64,000 nucleotides of DNA from Arthrobacter agilis (GTDB lineage Bacteria; Actinomycetota; Actinomycetes; Actinomycetales; Micrococcaceae). A model generated the notes under the pieces. It was not told the origin of the DNA. It saw only the letters and a list, made by a program, of their open reading frames with translations, and did no database searches. The position numbers were made by a program, and so were the translations under genes. Below are positions 27,740 to 36,077 of the stretch, in pieces; the stretch's first letter is position 1, and the number at the start of each line of letters is the position of its first letter. The stretch is taken from positions 469,871 through 533,870 of the forward strand of contig NZ_NFSC01000030.1 of the NCBI RefSeq assembly GCF_002157505.1, in the 5' to 3' direction.

Positions 27740-29647
27740 CTAGACGCCGGTGAGGGCCTCGGGCTCCTCGTCCATCGCCACGTTCTTCTGCACGGCGAAC
27801 TGCGTGCGGTGCAGTTCCTCGTAGCGCCCGCCCAGGGCCAGCAGCTCGTCGTGTGATCCCCGTTCGACGATGGATCCGCCCTCGACCACGAGGATCACGT
27901 CCGCACTGCGGATGGTCGACAGGCGGTGGGCGATGACCATCGCGGTGCGGCCCTCGAGGGCCTCGCTGAGCGCCGCCTGCACAGCCGCTTCCGACGTCGA
28001 GTCCAGTGCCGCCGTCGCCTCGTCGAGGATGACGACGCGCGGCTGGGCGAGGAGGAGGCGCGCGATGGTCATCCGCTGGCGTTCGCCGCCCGAGAGGCGG
28101 TAGCCACGTTCGCCCACCATCGTGTCGAGCTGGTCCGGCAGCGACCGGACGAGGGGCTCCAGCCGGGCACGGCGGACGGCGTCCCACACCTCGTCGTCCG
28201 TGGCGTCCGGCCGGGCGAGCCGGAGGTTCGAGAGGATCGTCTCGTGGAACAGGTGGCCGTCCTGGGTCACCATGCCGAGGGTGTGCCGCATGGATGCGAA
28301 GGTCAGGTCCCGGACGTCGGTGCCGGAGAGCCGCACAGCGCCGCTGTCGACGTCGTACAGGCGCGCGAGGAGCTGGGCGATGGTCGACTTGCCCGCACCC
28401 GAGGTGCCCACCAGGGCCACCGTCTGCCCGGGCTCGATCCGGAAGGACACCCCGTGGAGCACCTCCTCGCCGCCGCGCGTGTCCAGCGTCGAGACCTCTT
28501 CGAGCGAGGCGAGCGAGACCTTGTCCGCGGACGGGTAGGCGAAGCGGACGTCGTCGAACTCGACCGAGACCGGGCCGGCCGGGACGGCGATAGCACCCGG
28601 CTTCTCCTGGATGAGCGGTTCGAGGTCCAGGATCTCGAAGACCCGCTCGAAGCTGACGATCGCGCTCATGATCTCCACGCGCGCGTTGGCCAGGCTCGTG
28701 AGGGGCGCGTAGAGGCGCGTGAGCAGGAGGGCGAGCGTGACGACCTCGCCGGTGTCGAGCTGTCCCCGGAGTGCCAGGAAACCGCCCAGCCCGTACACCA
28801 GGGCGAGCGCCAGCGCGGAGACGAGCATCAAGGCCGTGAAGAACACGAACTGCAGCATGGCCGTGCGGACGCCGATATCGCGCACGCGTGCGGCGCGGAC
28901 CCGGAACTCCTCGGCTTCCTCGTCGGGCCGGCCGAAGAGCTTCACCAGCGTGGCACCCGGGGCGGAGAACCGCTCGGTCATCTGCGTGCTCATCGCCGAA
29001 TTGTGGTCGGCGGCCTCGCGGCGGAGTGCCGCGAGACGGCTTCCCATCCGGCGGGCCGGCACCAGGAAGATGGGCAGCATGACGACGGCGAGCACCGTGA
29101 CGAGCCACGAGGTGCTCAGCATGACGGCCAGGGTGAGGACGAGGGCCACGGTATTGGTGACGACGCCGGAGAGCGTGCCGCTGAACGCCTGCTGGGCGCC
29201 GATGACGTCGTTGTTCAGGCGGCTCACCAGGGCGCCCGTGCGGGTACGCGTGAAGAAGGCGATGGGCATCTTCTGGACGTGGTTGAAGACGGCGGTGCGC
29301 AGGTCGAGGATGACGCCCTCGCCGATGCGCGCCGAGTACCACCGCGTCACGAGGGACACCGCGGCATCGGCCACGGCCACCAGCGCGATGACGACGGCGA
29401 GCCACACGACCGTGCGGACCTCGCCGCGGGCGACGATCACGTCCACGACCTGGCCGGCGAGCACCGGCGTCGCCACCGCGAGGAACGCGCCGACCACGGA
29501 CAGCAGGATGAAGAGCACCAGCTTCGCCCGGTACGGCACGGCGAACGTGAGGATCCTCCGGACGGATTCGCGGGAGAACCCGTGCGTGCCGTTCTTCGCC
29601 GTCGATATCTTGTACAGCGAGCTCCAGGCCGCGCCTTCCATGCTCAT
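27740..29647 (-). CDS. ABC-type multidrug/lipid exporter (fused TMD-NBD)
   Basis: A 635-residue half-transporter of the MsbA/ABCB type: an N-terminal six-helix membrane domain (from ~50 to ~340), then an ATPase domain with Walker A GTSGAGKST, signature LSGGERQRM, Walker B VVILDEATAALD and the switch His in IAHRLSTI. It works as a homodimer or with a partner encoded elsewhere. The ATG at 29647 (MSMEGAAW) follows GGGAGGAATC; the open frame continues upstream without support. The cargo is unknown. It is divergent from the amino-acid importer across 221 bp. Confidence 0.9.
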   Translation of the reverse strand: MSMEGAAWSSLYKISTAKNGTHGFSRESVRRILTFAVPYRAKLVLFILLSVVGAFLAVATPVLAGQVVDVIVARGEVRTVVWLAVVIALVAVADAAVSLVTRWYSARIGEGVILDLRTAVFNHVQKMPIAFFTRTRTGALVSRLNNDVIGAQQAFSGTLSGVVTNTVALVLTLAVMLSTSWLVTVLAVVMLPIFLVPARRMGSRLAALRREAADHNSAMSTQMTERFSAPGATLVKLFGRPDEEAEEFRVRAARVRDIGVRTAMLQFVFFTALMLVSALALALVYGLGGFLALRGQLDTGEVVTLALLLTRLYAPLTSLANARVEIMSAIVSFERVFEILDLEPLIQEKPGAIAVPAGPVSVEFDDVRFAYPSADKVSLASLEEVSTLDTRGGEEVLHGVSFRIEPGQTVALVGTSGAGKSTIAQLLARLYDVDSGAVRLSGTDVRDLTFASMRHTLGMVTQDGHLFHETILSNLRLARPDATDDEVWDAVRRARLEPLVRSLPDQLDTMVGERGYRLSGGERQRMTIARLLLAQPRVVILDEATAALDSTSEAAVQAALSEALEGRTAMVIAHRLSTIRSADVILVVEGGSIVERGSHDELLALGGRYEELHRTQFAVQKNVAMDEEPEALTGV

Positions 29648-29868
29648 AGCGATTCCTCCCGTGGATGCCAGTCCCGGCTCGGATCCCCGGTGTGTGGACC
29701 CGCGCCGCAATACTTCGGAACAATTAGTGCATGCCCCGGTGTTCACCCCAGTAGTGTTCTACTCCGGTCCGGCCGGGTGGAGTGGATGTACCTAGGGTTC
29801 AAGCCGTTGGCGGCCCCTTCTATTTCCCTCACCCGGCGCGCCCGTCCGTCCAAACCGAAGGAAGTCCC

Positions 29869-30696
29869 ATGACCAACCACCTGTCCATCCTTGGTGCCGC
29901 TGCCGCCCTGACCCTCGCGCTCGCCGGCTGCGGGGCCTCGACCCCTGCGAACGAGGGTAGCTCCTCCGGGTCCGCGGAGTCCGGGGCGTCGACGGCCCTC
30001 CAGGAGATCCAGGACTCCGGCGTCCTGACCGTGGGCACGGAGGGCACGTACAAGCCCTTCAGCTACCACGAGGAAGGCAGCGGGGAGCTCACCGGGTACG
30101 ACGTCGAGGTGATCACCGCCGTCGCGGAGAAGATGGGCGTCGAGGCTGAGTTCCAGGAGACGCAGTGGGACGCGATCTTCGCGGGCCTGGAGGCGGGCCG
30201 GTTCGACGTCATCGCCAACCAGGTGTCCATCACGGACGAGCGCAAGCAGACCTACGACTTCTCCGACCCGTACACCGTCAGCTCGGGCGTGATCGTCACG
30301 GCCGCGGACAACACCGACATCTCCTCCTTCGAGGACCTCGACGGCAAGACCACGGCCCAGTCGCTGACCAGCAACTGGTACGAGCTCGCGCAGGAAGCGG
30401 GCGCGAACGTCGAACCCGTCGAGGGCTGGGCGCAGTCCATCACCCTCCTCGAGCAGGGCCGCGTGGACGCGACGATCAACGACGAACTGACGTACCTCGA
30501 CTACCAGAAGACCAACAACAACGAGGGCATCAAGATCGCGGCCACCACCGACGAGACCTCCGAGAGCGCCGTCGCCGTGACCAAGGGCAACACGGAGCTC
30601 GTGGACGCCATCAACAGCGCCCTCGGTGAACTGCGTGAGGACGGTACCCTCGCAGAGATCTCCGAGAAGTACTTCGGCTCCGACGTCAGCGAGTGA
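29869..30696 (+). CDS. Amino-acid ABC transporter substrate-binding lipoprotein (cystine type)
   Basis: A 275-residue family 3 solute-binding protein. A lipoprotein signal ends with LALAGC (Cys at about residue 21), a Ser/Gly linker follows, then the periplasmic-binding fold: SGVLTVGTEGTYKPFSYHE, GYDVEVITAVAEKMGVE, DVIANQVSITDERKQTYDFSDPY. It captures a polar amino acid outside the membrane. Sequence character and that of the ATPase point to L-cystine (TcyA-like), which is an inference. ATG at 29869 follows GAAGGAAG. First gene of a three-gene importer operon. Confidence 0.9.
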   Translation: MTNHLSILGAAAALTLALAGCGASTPANEGSSSGSAESGASTALQEIQDSGVLTVGTEGTYKPFSYHEEGSGELTGYDVEVITAVAEKMGVEAEFQETQWDAIFAGLEAGRFDVIANQVSITDERKQTYDFSDPYTVSSGVIVTAADNTDISSFEDLDGKTTAQSLTSNWYELAQEAGANVEPVEGWAQSITLLEQGRVDATINDELTYLDYQKTNNNEGIKIAATTDETSESAVAVTKGNTELVDAINSALGELREDGTLAEISEKYFGSDVSE

Positions 30697-30763
30697 TGCG
30701 GCCGCTGGGGGACGGACCGTGTCCTGGAACCCGGGAGGGCGCCCTGCCCGGAGGAGCTGAGTA

Positions 30764-31423
30764 ATGGACTGGGAGCTGCTGCGCACCTCCTTCTGGCCGA
30801 TGCTCCATGGCGGCCTGGTCGGCACGATCCCGCTGTCGATCACGTCGTTCGTGCTCGGCCTGGCGCTGGCGCTCGTCGTCGCGCTGATGCGGATCAGCGG
30901 GCAACCGGCCCTCGCGGGCATCGCGCGGTTCTACGTCTCCGTGATCCGCGGGACCCCGCTGCTCGTGCAGCTGTTCGTGATCTTCTACGGCCTGCCGTCC
31001 ATCGGATTGACCATCGATCCGTGGCCCAGCGCGATCATCGCCTTCTCGCTCAACGTCGCGGGGTACGCGGCCGAGATCCTGCGTGCCGCCATCCTGTCCG
31101 TCCCGAAGGGCCAGTGGGAGGCCGGACACACCATCGGGATGTCCCGTACCCTGACCCTGCGCCGCGTCATCCTCCCCCAGGCGGCACGCGTATCGGTGCC
31201 CCCGCTGTCCAACACCTTCATCAGCCTCGTCAAGGACACCTCCCTGGCGTCGCTGATCCTCGTGACGGAACTGTTCCGCGAAGCACAGCAGATCGCCGCG
31301 TTCTCGCAGCAGTTCATGCTGCTCTACCTCGAGGCCGCCGCGATCTACTGGGTGTTCTGCCTCGTCCTGTCCAGCGGCCAGTCCGCACTCGAGAAGAGGT
31401 TGGACCGCTATGTCGCCCACTGA
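30764..31423 (+). CDS. Amino-acid ABC transporter permease (cystine type)
   Basis: A 219-residue HisMQ-type permease with about five helices. The EAA loop (AAILSVPKGQWEAGHTIGMS followed by RRVILPQAARVSVPPLSN) that docks the ATPase is well conserved, and FYVSVIRGTPLLVQLFVIFYG is typical of polar amino-acid importers. It probably forms a homodimer. GGAGGAG precedes the ATG, and its 3' end overlaps the ATPase gene by 14 bp. Confidence 0.92.
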   Translation: MDWELLRTSFWPMLHGGLVGTIPLSITSFVLGLALALVVALMRISGQPALAGIARFYVSVIRGTPLLVQLFVIFYGLPSIGLTIDPWPSAIIAFSLNVAGYAAEILRAAILSVPKGQWEAGHTIGMSRTLTLRRVILPQAARVSVPPLSNTFISLVKDTSLASLILVTELFREAQQIAAFSQQFMLLYLEAAAIYWVFCLVLSSGQSALEKRLDRYVAH

Positions 31424-32201
31424 TCCCCTGCATCCTCCCGCCACCTCTGGTCCCCTGCTGACCGCCACGGCACTGCAGAAGTCCTTCGGCGACAACCAGG
31501 TGCTGAAGTCCATCGACCTCCACATCGACAGCGGGCAGGTCGTCGCGCTCGTGGGTCCGTCCGGGTCCGGCAAGACCACCGTGCTGCGCTGCCTCAACGG
31601 ACTCGAGACGCCCGACGGCGGGACGGTCGCCTTCCGCGGCGGCCCCTCGGTGGACTTCGGCGCGAAGGTGACGAAGAAGGAGGCCCTGTCCCTGCGCGAC
31701 CGCAGCGCCATGGTCTTCCAGAACTACAACCTGTTCCCCCATAGGACGGTCCTCGAGAACATCATCGAGGGTCCCGTGCAGGTGCAGAAGCGGCCTCGCA
31801 AGGAGGCCGTCGCGGACGCGGAGCGGCTCCTCGCCCGCGTCGGGCTGGCGGAGAAGCGGGACGACTACCCGTTCAACCTCTCGGGCGGCCAGCAGCAGCG
31901 CGTCGGGATCGTCCGCGCACTCGCGCTGCAGCCCGACCTCCTCCTCTTCGACGAGCCGACGTCGGCCCTCGATCCGGAACTGGTCGGTGAGGTCCTCACC
32001 GTCATCAAGGAGCTCGCCGAGGAGAAGTGGACCATGGTGATCGTCACCCACGAGCTCGCCTTCGCCCGCGAGGTCGCCGACCAGGTGGTCTTCATGGACG
32101 GGGGCGTCGTCGTCGAGCGCGGCCACCCCGACCAGGTGCTGCGCAATCCCCGCGAGGAACGGACCCGCCGCTTCGTCCAGCGCCTGCTCAACCCGTTCTA
32201 G
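31410..32201 (+). CDS. Amino-acid ABC transporter ATP-binding protein (cystine type)
   Basis: A 263-residue ATPase: Walker A GPSGSGKTT, Q-loop VFQNYNLFPHRTVLENI, signature LSGGQQQRVGI, Walker B LLLFDEPTSALDPELV and H-loop VTHELAFARE. Relative to most polar amino-acid ATPases it has an insertion around FRGGPSVDFGAKVTKKEAL, which I associate with TcyN/TcyC cystine transporters. It energises import with the two genes upstream; the family assignment is firm and the substrate is tentative. Confidence 0.92.
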   Translation: MSPTDPLHPPATSGPLLTATALQKSFGDNQVLKSIDLHIDSGQVVALVGPSGSGKTTVLRCLNGLETPDGGTVAFRGGPSVDFGAKVTKKEALSLRDRSAMVFQNYNLFPHRTVLENIIEGPVQVQKRPRKEAVADAERLLARVGLAEKRDDYPFNLSGGQQQRVGIVRALALQPDLLLFDEPTSALDPELVGEVLTVIKELAEEKWTMVIVTHELAFAREVADQVVFMDGGVVVERGHPDQVLRNPREERTRRFVQRLLNPF

Positions 32202-32208
32202 CGGGCGG

Positions 32209-33036
32209 TCAGGCCGCGATGCGGTCCGGGTGCGAGTAGCAGTTCAGCGATGTCCCGCGGCTGAAGCCCACGAGCGTGAGCCCGGCGTCGTCGGCGAGGT
32301 CCGCAGCCAGTGACGACGGGGCGCTGACGGCGGCGAGCACGGGAATGCCCGCGAGCTGCGCCTTCTGCACCAGCTCGAAGGACGCCCTGCCGGAGACCTG
32401 CAGCACCGTTCCCCTGAGGGGGAGCATGCCTTCGCGCAGCGCCCAGCCCACCACCTTGTCCACCGCGTTGTGGCGCCCGACGTCCTCCCGGAGGCAGAGC
32501 AGCTCCCCCTCGGCGGTGAAGAGGCCCGCGGCGTGGACGCCTCCCGTGCGGTCGAAAAGCTTCTGGCTCTCGCGCAGCCGGTCGGGCAGGGACGCGAGCA
32601 CGCCGAGGTCGACCGAAGAGGTATCGGTGCGCAGGTCGAAGCGCGAGGACTTCCGGACCGCGTCGATCGAGGCCGTCCCGCAGATGCCGCACGAGCTCGA
32701 CGTATAGACGTGGCGCTCCATCGCCGTCTCCGGCAGGACGGTGCCGGGCCGGAGCTGGGCCTCCACCACGTTGAAGGTCTGCTGCCCGTTCTCGTCGACG
32801 CCGGCGCAGTAGCGCAGGCTCGGCAACTGGCCCGGTTCCCAGACGACGCCCTCGGAGACGAGGAAGCCCGCCACCAGGTCGAAATCATCGCCGGGGGTCC
32901 GCATGGTCACGGTGAAGGCGCTGCCGCCGAGCCGGATCTCCAGCGGTTCCTCGCCCGCCAGGACATCCTCCCGGCGCCCCGTCTGCGCTCCGATGCGGAA
33001 CTTCGTGATGCGGCGTCGCTGCGTAACCCGGTTCAT
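32209..33036 (-). CDS. fdhD: Formate dehydrogenase accessory sulfurtransferase FdhD
   Basis: A 275-residue FdhD protein. The essential Cys pair is in SSSCGICGTASID (C116, C119), and other family blocks are visible: GEEPLEIRLGG, TPGDDFDLVAGFLVSEG, HAAGLFTAEGELLCLREDVGRHNAVDKV. It transfers sulfur to the molybdenum cofactor of formate dehydrogenase. No formate dehydrogenase gene is in the window. AAGGAG precedes the ATG, and a perfect inverted repeat (33048-33072) abuts that site. It lies downstream of moeA in the same direction with a 170-bp gap. Confidence 0.96.
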   Translation of the reverse strand: MNRVTQRRRITKFRIGAQTGRREDVLAGEEPLEIRLGGSAFTVTMRTPGDDFDLVAGFLVSEGVVWEPGQLPSLRYCAGVDENGQQTFNVVEAQLRPGTVLPETAMERHVYTSSSCGICGTASIDAVRKSSRFDLRTDTSSVDLGVLASLPDRLRESQKLFDRTGGVHAAGLFTAEGELLCLREDVGRHNAVDKVVGWALREGMLPLRGTVLQVSGRASFELVQKAQLAGIPVLAAVSAPSSLAADLADDAGLTLVGFSRGTSLNCYSHPDRIAA

Positions 33037-33047
33037 CCGGCACTCCT

Positions 33048-33072
33048 TAACCTCGGCCCTAGGACGAGGTTA
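33048..33072 (-). promoter_or_regulatory. Inverted repeat just upstream of fdhD
   Basis: TAACCTCG-N9-CGAGGTTA, perfect over 8 bp with a near-palindromic centre (CCTAGG), sits directly against the fdhD ribosome site. It could be an operator or an mRNA hairpin that affects initiation. Confidence 0.45.
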
Positions 33073-33206
33073 GTTGACTCCAGCCACCTCCCGGCACTGT
33101 CGTCCCCCGCACGAGGAGGTGGACAGGGCGGGACCGGGGCGCCCGGGGAGAATTCCCTCCGGTACAGGGACTGCCGGCAGCCCCGCCGCCTGCCTCGTCG
33201 TCCTGG

Positions 33207-34460
33207 TCAGCCGACCCAGGGCAGCGGGAGCGACGGAACGTCGTCGCCCGGCTCACAGCCTGCTGCAGGAACGACCATCACGCCGTCGGCCCCGGCAAGC
33301 CCGCGCAGCATGCCCGAGCGCTGGTGGGTGCTCGGGACAGCCCGCCCGGACTCGAGCCGGTAGGGCACCAGCCGGCTCCTGCCCCGCAGGGGCTCGAAAG
33401 CGTCGGCACTGGTGACGGCCGCGGGTTCCTCGAGGGCGGTCCCCCTCAGGCCTGCGAGCAGCGGCGCGGTGACGGTGAGCATCGCCATCATCGCCGCCAG
33501 CGGGTTGCCGGGGAGTCCCACCAGGAAGCGACCGTCGGGCAGCCGTGCGAGGAGGGTCGGGTGTCCCGGCCGCATGGCGATACCGTCGATGATCAGCTCG
33601 GCCCCGAGTTCGGTGAGGGCGCGGCGGATATGGTCGGCGGAGGAACTCCCCGTCCCGCCCGTCGTGATCAGGACGTCACCCGATGCCCGTGCCAGCGAGG
33701 ACTCGTCGGTCGGCTCGGCGCTGATCGCCGCCACGACGTCGTCGAGGTCGTCCTTCGCCCGGCTTGCGACGTCGACGTGGCCGCCGAGCATCGCGACGAA
33801 CCCCGGGAGCTGCGGCCCGAAGGTGTCACGGACCTGGCCGGGATGAGGCAGTCCGTGATCGATGACCTCGTCGCCGGTCATGAGCAGGGACACGCGCGGT
33901 GCCCGCAGGACAGCGAGCGTGTCGTGGCCGCACACCGCTGCCAGCGCGATCTGTGCCGGGTTGAGGACGACGCCGGCTGGAATGGCCATGGAGCCTTCCT
34001 CGGCTTCCTCCCCCGCCGGACGGATGTGCTCATGCAGCGACGGCTCGCCGGGCCGGGCGGCCTCGTTCCGGTCCAGCAGGTCCCCGCGGATCGATCCGTG
34101 CTCCGTACGGAGGATGCCGAGGGCATTCCGGGGAACCACGCCGCCCGTCAGGATGAAGGTCGCCTCACCCGGGGCGAGCGAGACCCCGCCCGAGTCGGCG
34201 TGGGGTGAGGGCCTGCCCCGGGTGTGGTCCTCCGCGTGGCTCACGAGCTTCCACGGGGGCTCCCCGTTGACCGCCCAGCCGTCCATCGCCGACGACGCGT
34301 AGTGCGGAATGGCCTGCAGGGCGTGGACCGGCTCGGCGAGCGTCTGGCCGAGGGCATCCGCGAGGTTCACCGTCTGGAACGGCAGCGGGCGACCGGCCCC
34401 GTGTGCCAGGGCGCGCGCGGTTCTCCAGTCGACATCGCGGGCACCGGTGTTCTCGCTCAT
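33207..34460 (-). CDS. moeA: Molybdopterin molybdotransferase MoeA
   Basis: A 417-residue protein of the MoeA/gephyrin E-domain family: IPHYASSAMDGWAV near the N-terminus, SLLMTGDEVIDHG, DVLITTGGTGSSSADHIRRAL, and LPGNPLAAM. It inserts molybdate into adenylylated molybdopterin. ATG at 34460 follows GGGAG; its first bases overlap the DUF6457 stop (ATGA), so the two are coupled. Part of a molybdenum cofactor block with mobA and fdhD. Confidence 0.94.
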   Translation of the reverse strand: MSENTGARDVDWRTARALAHGAGRPLPFQTVNLADALGQTLAEPVHALQAIPHYASSAMDGWAVNGEPPWKLVSHAEDHTRGRPSPHADSGGVSLAPGEATFILTGGVVPRNALGILRTEHGSIRGDLLDRNEAARPGEPSLHEHIRPAGEEAEEGSMAIPAGVVLNPAQIALAAVCGHDTLAVLRAPRVSLLMTGDEVIDHGLPHPGQVRDTFGPQLPGFVAMLGGHVDVASRAKDDLDDVVAAISAEPTDESSLARASGDVLITTGGTGSSSADHIRRALTELGAELIIDGIAMRPGHPTLLARLPDGRFLVGLPGNPLAAMMAMLTVTAPLLAGLRGTALEEPAAVTSADAFEPLRGRSRLVPYRLESGRAVPSTHQRSGMLRGLAGADGVMVVPAAGCEPGDDVPSLPLPWVG

Positions 34461-34741
34461 TCGGGGCTCCCTTCTGCCGCCGCCCTGGCGCAGAGCACCT
34501 CGGCCACGGCCATCGCCGACCGCATCGCCAGCTGCTCGTCGGCCTGGCCGCTGCCGACGGCGAGACCGGCGGCGTAGCCGACGACGAAGGTGGTCAGGGG
34601 GGCAGCCGGACGGACGACGCCGTGCGCCGCCTTCCCCGCCAGCCCCAGAACGGCGTCGATGTCCACGTCCGTCCCGTCGATCTCGAAGGCGGCGAGCAGT
34701 TGCTCGGTCCAGTCGTGCAGCAGCTTGTTCCGATCGTCCAT
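34457..34741 (-). CDS. DUF6457 protein of the molybdenum-cofactor operon
   Basis: A 94-residue, mostly helical, soluble protein (LLHDWTEQLLAAFEI, DAVLGLAGKAAHGVVRPAAPLTTFVVGYAAGLA) that fits the DUF6457 family. In actinobacteria this small domain is found beside, or fused to, MobA-type enzymes. No catalytic residues can be named. GGAGG precedes its ATG. It sits 17 bp after mobA and overlaps moeA by 4 bp, so a role in cofactor synthesis or delivery is likely. Confidence 0.82.
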   Translation of the reverse strand: MDDRNKLLHDWTEQLLAAFEIDGTDVDIDAVLGLAGKAAHGVVRPAAPLTTFVVGYAAGLAVGSGQADEQLAMRSAMAVAEVLCARAAAEGSPE

Positions 34742-34758
34742 GGGCCCTCCGGGCGTTG

Positions 34759-35364
34759 CTAGGGGACGTCGATTCCGAGCGCTCGGGCATCGTTCCAGGT
34801 GTCGACGTCGTGCGTTGTGCCCGGCGGAACCGGGACTGGTCTTGTCTTCACACTAGCAAGGAGGCTGCGCATGGACAGGTTGTCGGCAGGTCCGCGTGCG
34901 AGGACGGCGTCGATGGCGGTCGCGAGGTCGTCGCTCCGGTACAGCGCGGCCAGCGGCTGTTCACGCCCGCCGTCCACCGCGACCAGGGAGACCGGCGCTC
35001 CCGCGGCAGCCTCGCCGAGCAGCACCTCGATGAGGACCGCGACGCGGGGCATGTCACAGGCGACGACGGCGCACCACGGCGCCCTTCGTCCCTGCCCCGC
35101 CCGGAATCCGGCGACGACCGCGGCTGCCGGTCCAGCGAAAGCGGGTTCCTCCCGCACGAACACCGCTGCAGGGGAAAGCCGTCCGACGTCATCGGGCTCC
35201 GGACCCACGACCGTCATGCGCCCGGCGCCGGCGAGGGCTGCGCAGGTGCGCTGGAGCAGGGTCGCGCCGTCGAGGACCAGTCCGGCCTTCGGCACCCCGC
35301 CGAGCCGGGAGGACCGGCCACCCGCGAGGATGACGGCGTCGAACCTCGGTACGTCGAGGGTCAC
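34759..35364 (-). CDS. mobA: Molybdenum cofactor guanylyltransferase (MobA-like)
   Basis: A 201-residue NTP-transferase. The nucleotide loop DAVILAGGRSSRLGGVPKAGL is at residues ~9-29 with the conserved Lys, and CAVVACDMPRV supplies the metal-binding Asp. It should attach GMP (or CMP) to molybdopterin. The GTG at 35364 overlaps the HNH gene stop (GTGA); the frame is open far upstream inside the HNH gene but only as antisense-like low-information sequence. The nucleotide specificity is not certain. Confidence 0.87.
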   Translation of the reverse strand: MTLDVPRFDAVILAGGRSSRLGGVPKAGLVLDGATLLQRTCAALAGAGRMTVVGPEPDDVGRLSPAAVFVREEPAFAGPAAAVVAGFRAGQGRRAPWCAVVACDMPRVAVLIEVLLGEAAAGAPVSLVAVDGGREQPLAALYRSDDLATAIDAVLARGPADNLSMRSLLASVKTRPVPVPPGTTHDVDTWNDARALGIDVP

Positions 35365-35858
35365 GCAGCGTTCTCGCTGAGGAACTCGCTCCATTGCGGC
35401 GCCGGCTTCTCGAGCTCGCGGATCTGCCACTGCGGCCCCCGCGGAGGCAGCGGCACGATGCGCAGCTTCCAGCCGAGGCTGCCGAGGGTCTTGTCCCCCT
35501 TGGCGTTGTTGCACTTCAGGCAGCAGGCCACCAGGTTCTCCCAGGTGTCCCCTCCGCCCCTGGACCGCGGCAGGACGTGGTCGATGGTCGAGGCGGTCTT
35601 GCCGCAGTAGGCGCACAGGTGGTTGTCGCGGCGCAGCACCCCCCGCCGTGTGGCGGTCAGGTCGTGGCGGTACGGGATCTTCACGTAGCGGTTGAGGAGG
35701 ATCACCGAGGGTCTGCCGAGGATCTCGGTGGGGCCCACGACCGGTTCGCCGTCCTCGGCGACGACGCTCGCCTTCCCCGTGAGCACAAGCACCAGTGCCC
35801 GGCGGAATGTGATGACCGCAAGTGGTTCATACCCAGCATTCAGAACAAGAGTGCGCAT
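35361..35858 (-). CDS. HNH endonuclease
   Basis: A 165-residue protein with an N-terminal ~70-residue region (MRTLVLNAGYEPLAVITFRRALVLVL) and an HNH fold: Cys82 and Cys85 (LCAYCG), His94 (TIDHVLPRSRGG), Asn108 (WENLVACC) and the second Cys pair with KCNNAKGD. This 'MRTLVLNA' HNH group is widespread in actinobacteria and is not tied to a mobile element. It may act in DNA repair or other nucleic-acid cleavage; the target is unknown. It shares a start/stop overlap with mobA, which is likely positional and not functional. Confidence 0.9.
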   Translation of the reverse strand: MRTLVLNAGYEPLAVITFRRALVLVLTGKASVVAEDGEPVVGPTEILGRPSVILLNRYVKIPYRHDLTATRRGVLRRDNHLCAYCGKTASTIDHVLPRSRGGGDTWENLVACCLKCNNAKGDKTLGSLGWKLRIVPLPPRGPQWQIRELEKPAPQWSEFLSENAA

Positions 35859-36027
35859 GCGTTGGCCTCATTGCTGACCTGTTCCCCGCAACCGGTTGCC
35901 ATCCCGGGGTACGGGAGAAGAGCTTCGGATTGACACTGCAAGGGTAAGCCGGAGACCCGCCTGCGGCGAATCCCGGCCAGGCGGGCTTGACGTACCGCGC
36001 CCGACTGCTCCTGCGACCGCTTAAACG

Positions 36028-36058
36028 CAGGGAACCGGCACAGCGTGCCGGTTCCCTG
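36028..36058 (-). terminator. Terminator of the NlpC/P60 gene
   Basis: Perfect 14-bp arms CAGGGAACCGGCAC (36028-36041) and complement (36045-36058), 3-nt loop, 19 bp past the stop on the minus strand. The rest of the gap to the HNH gene (35859-36027) shows nothing recognisable. Confidence 0.85.
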
Positions 36059-36077
36059 ATCCTGGTGCGTGCGGTGC

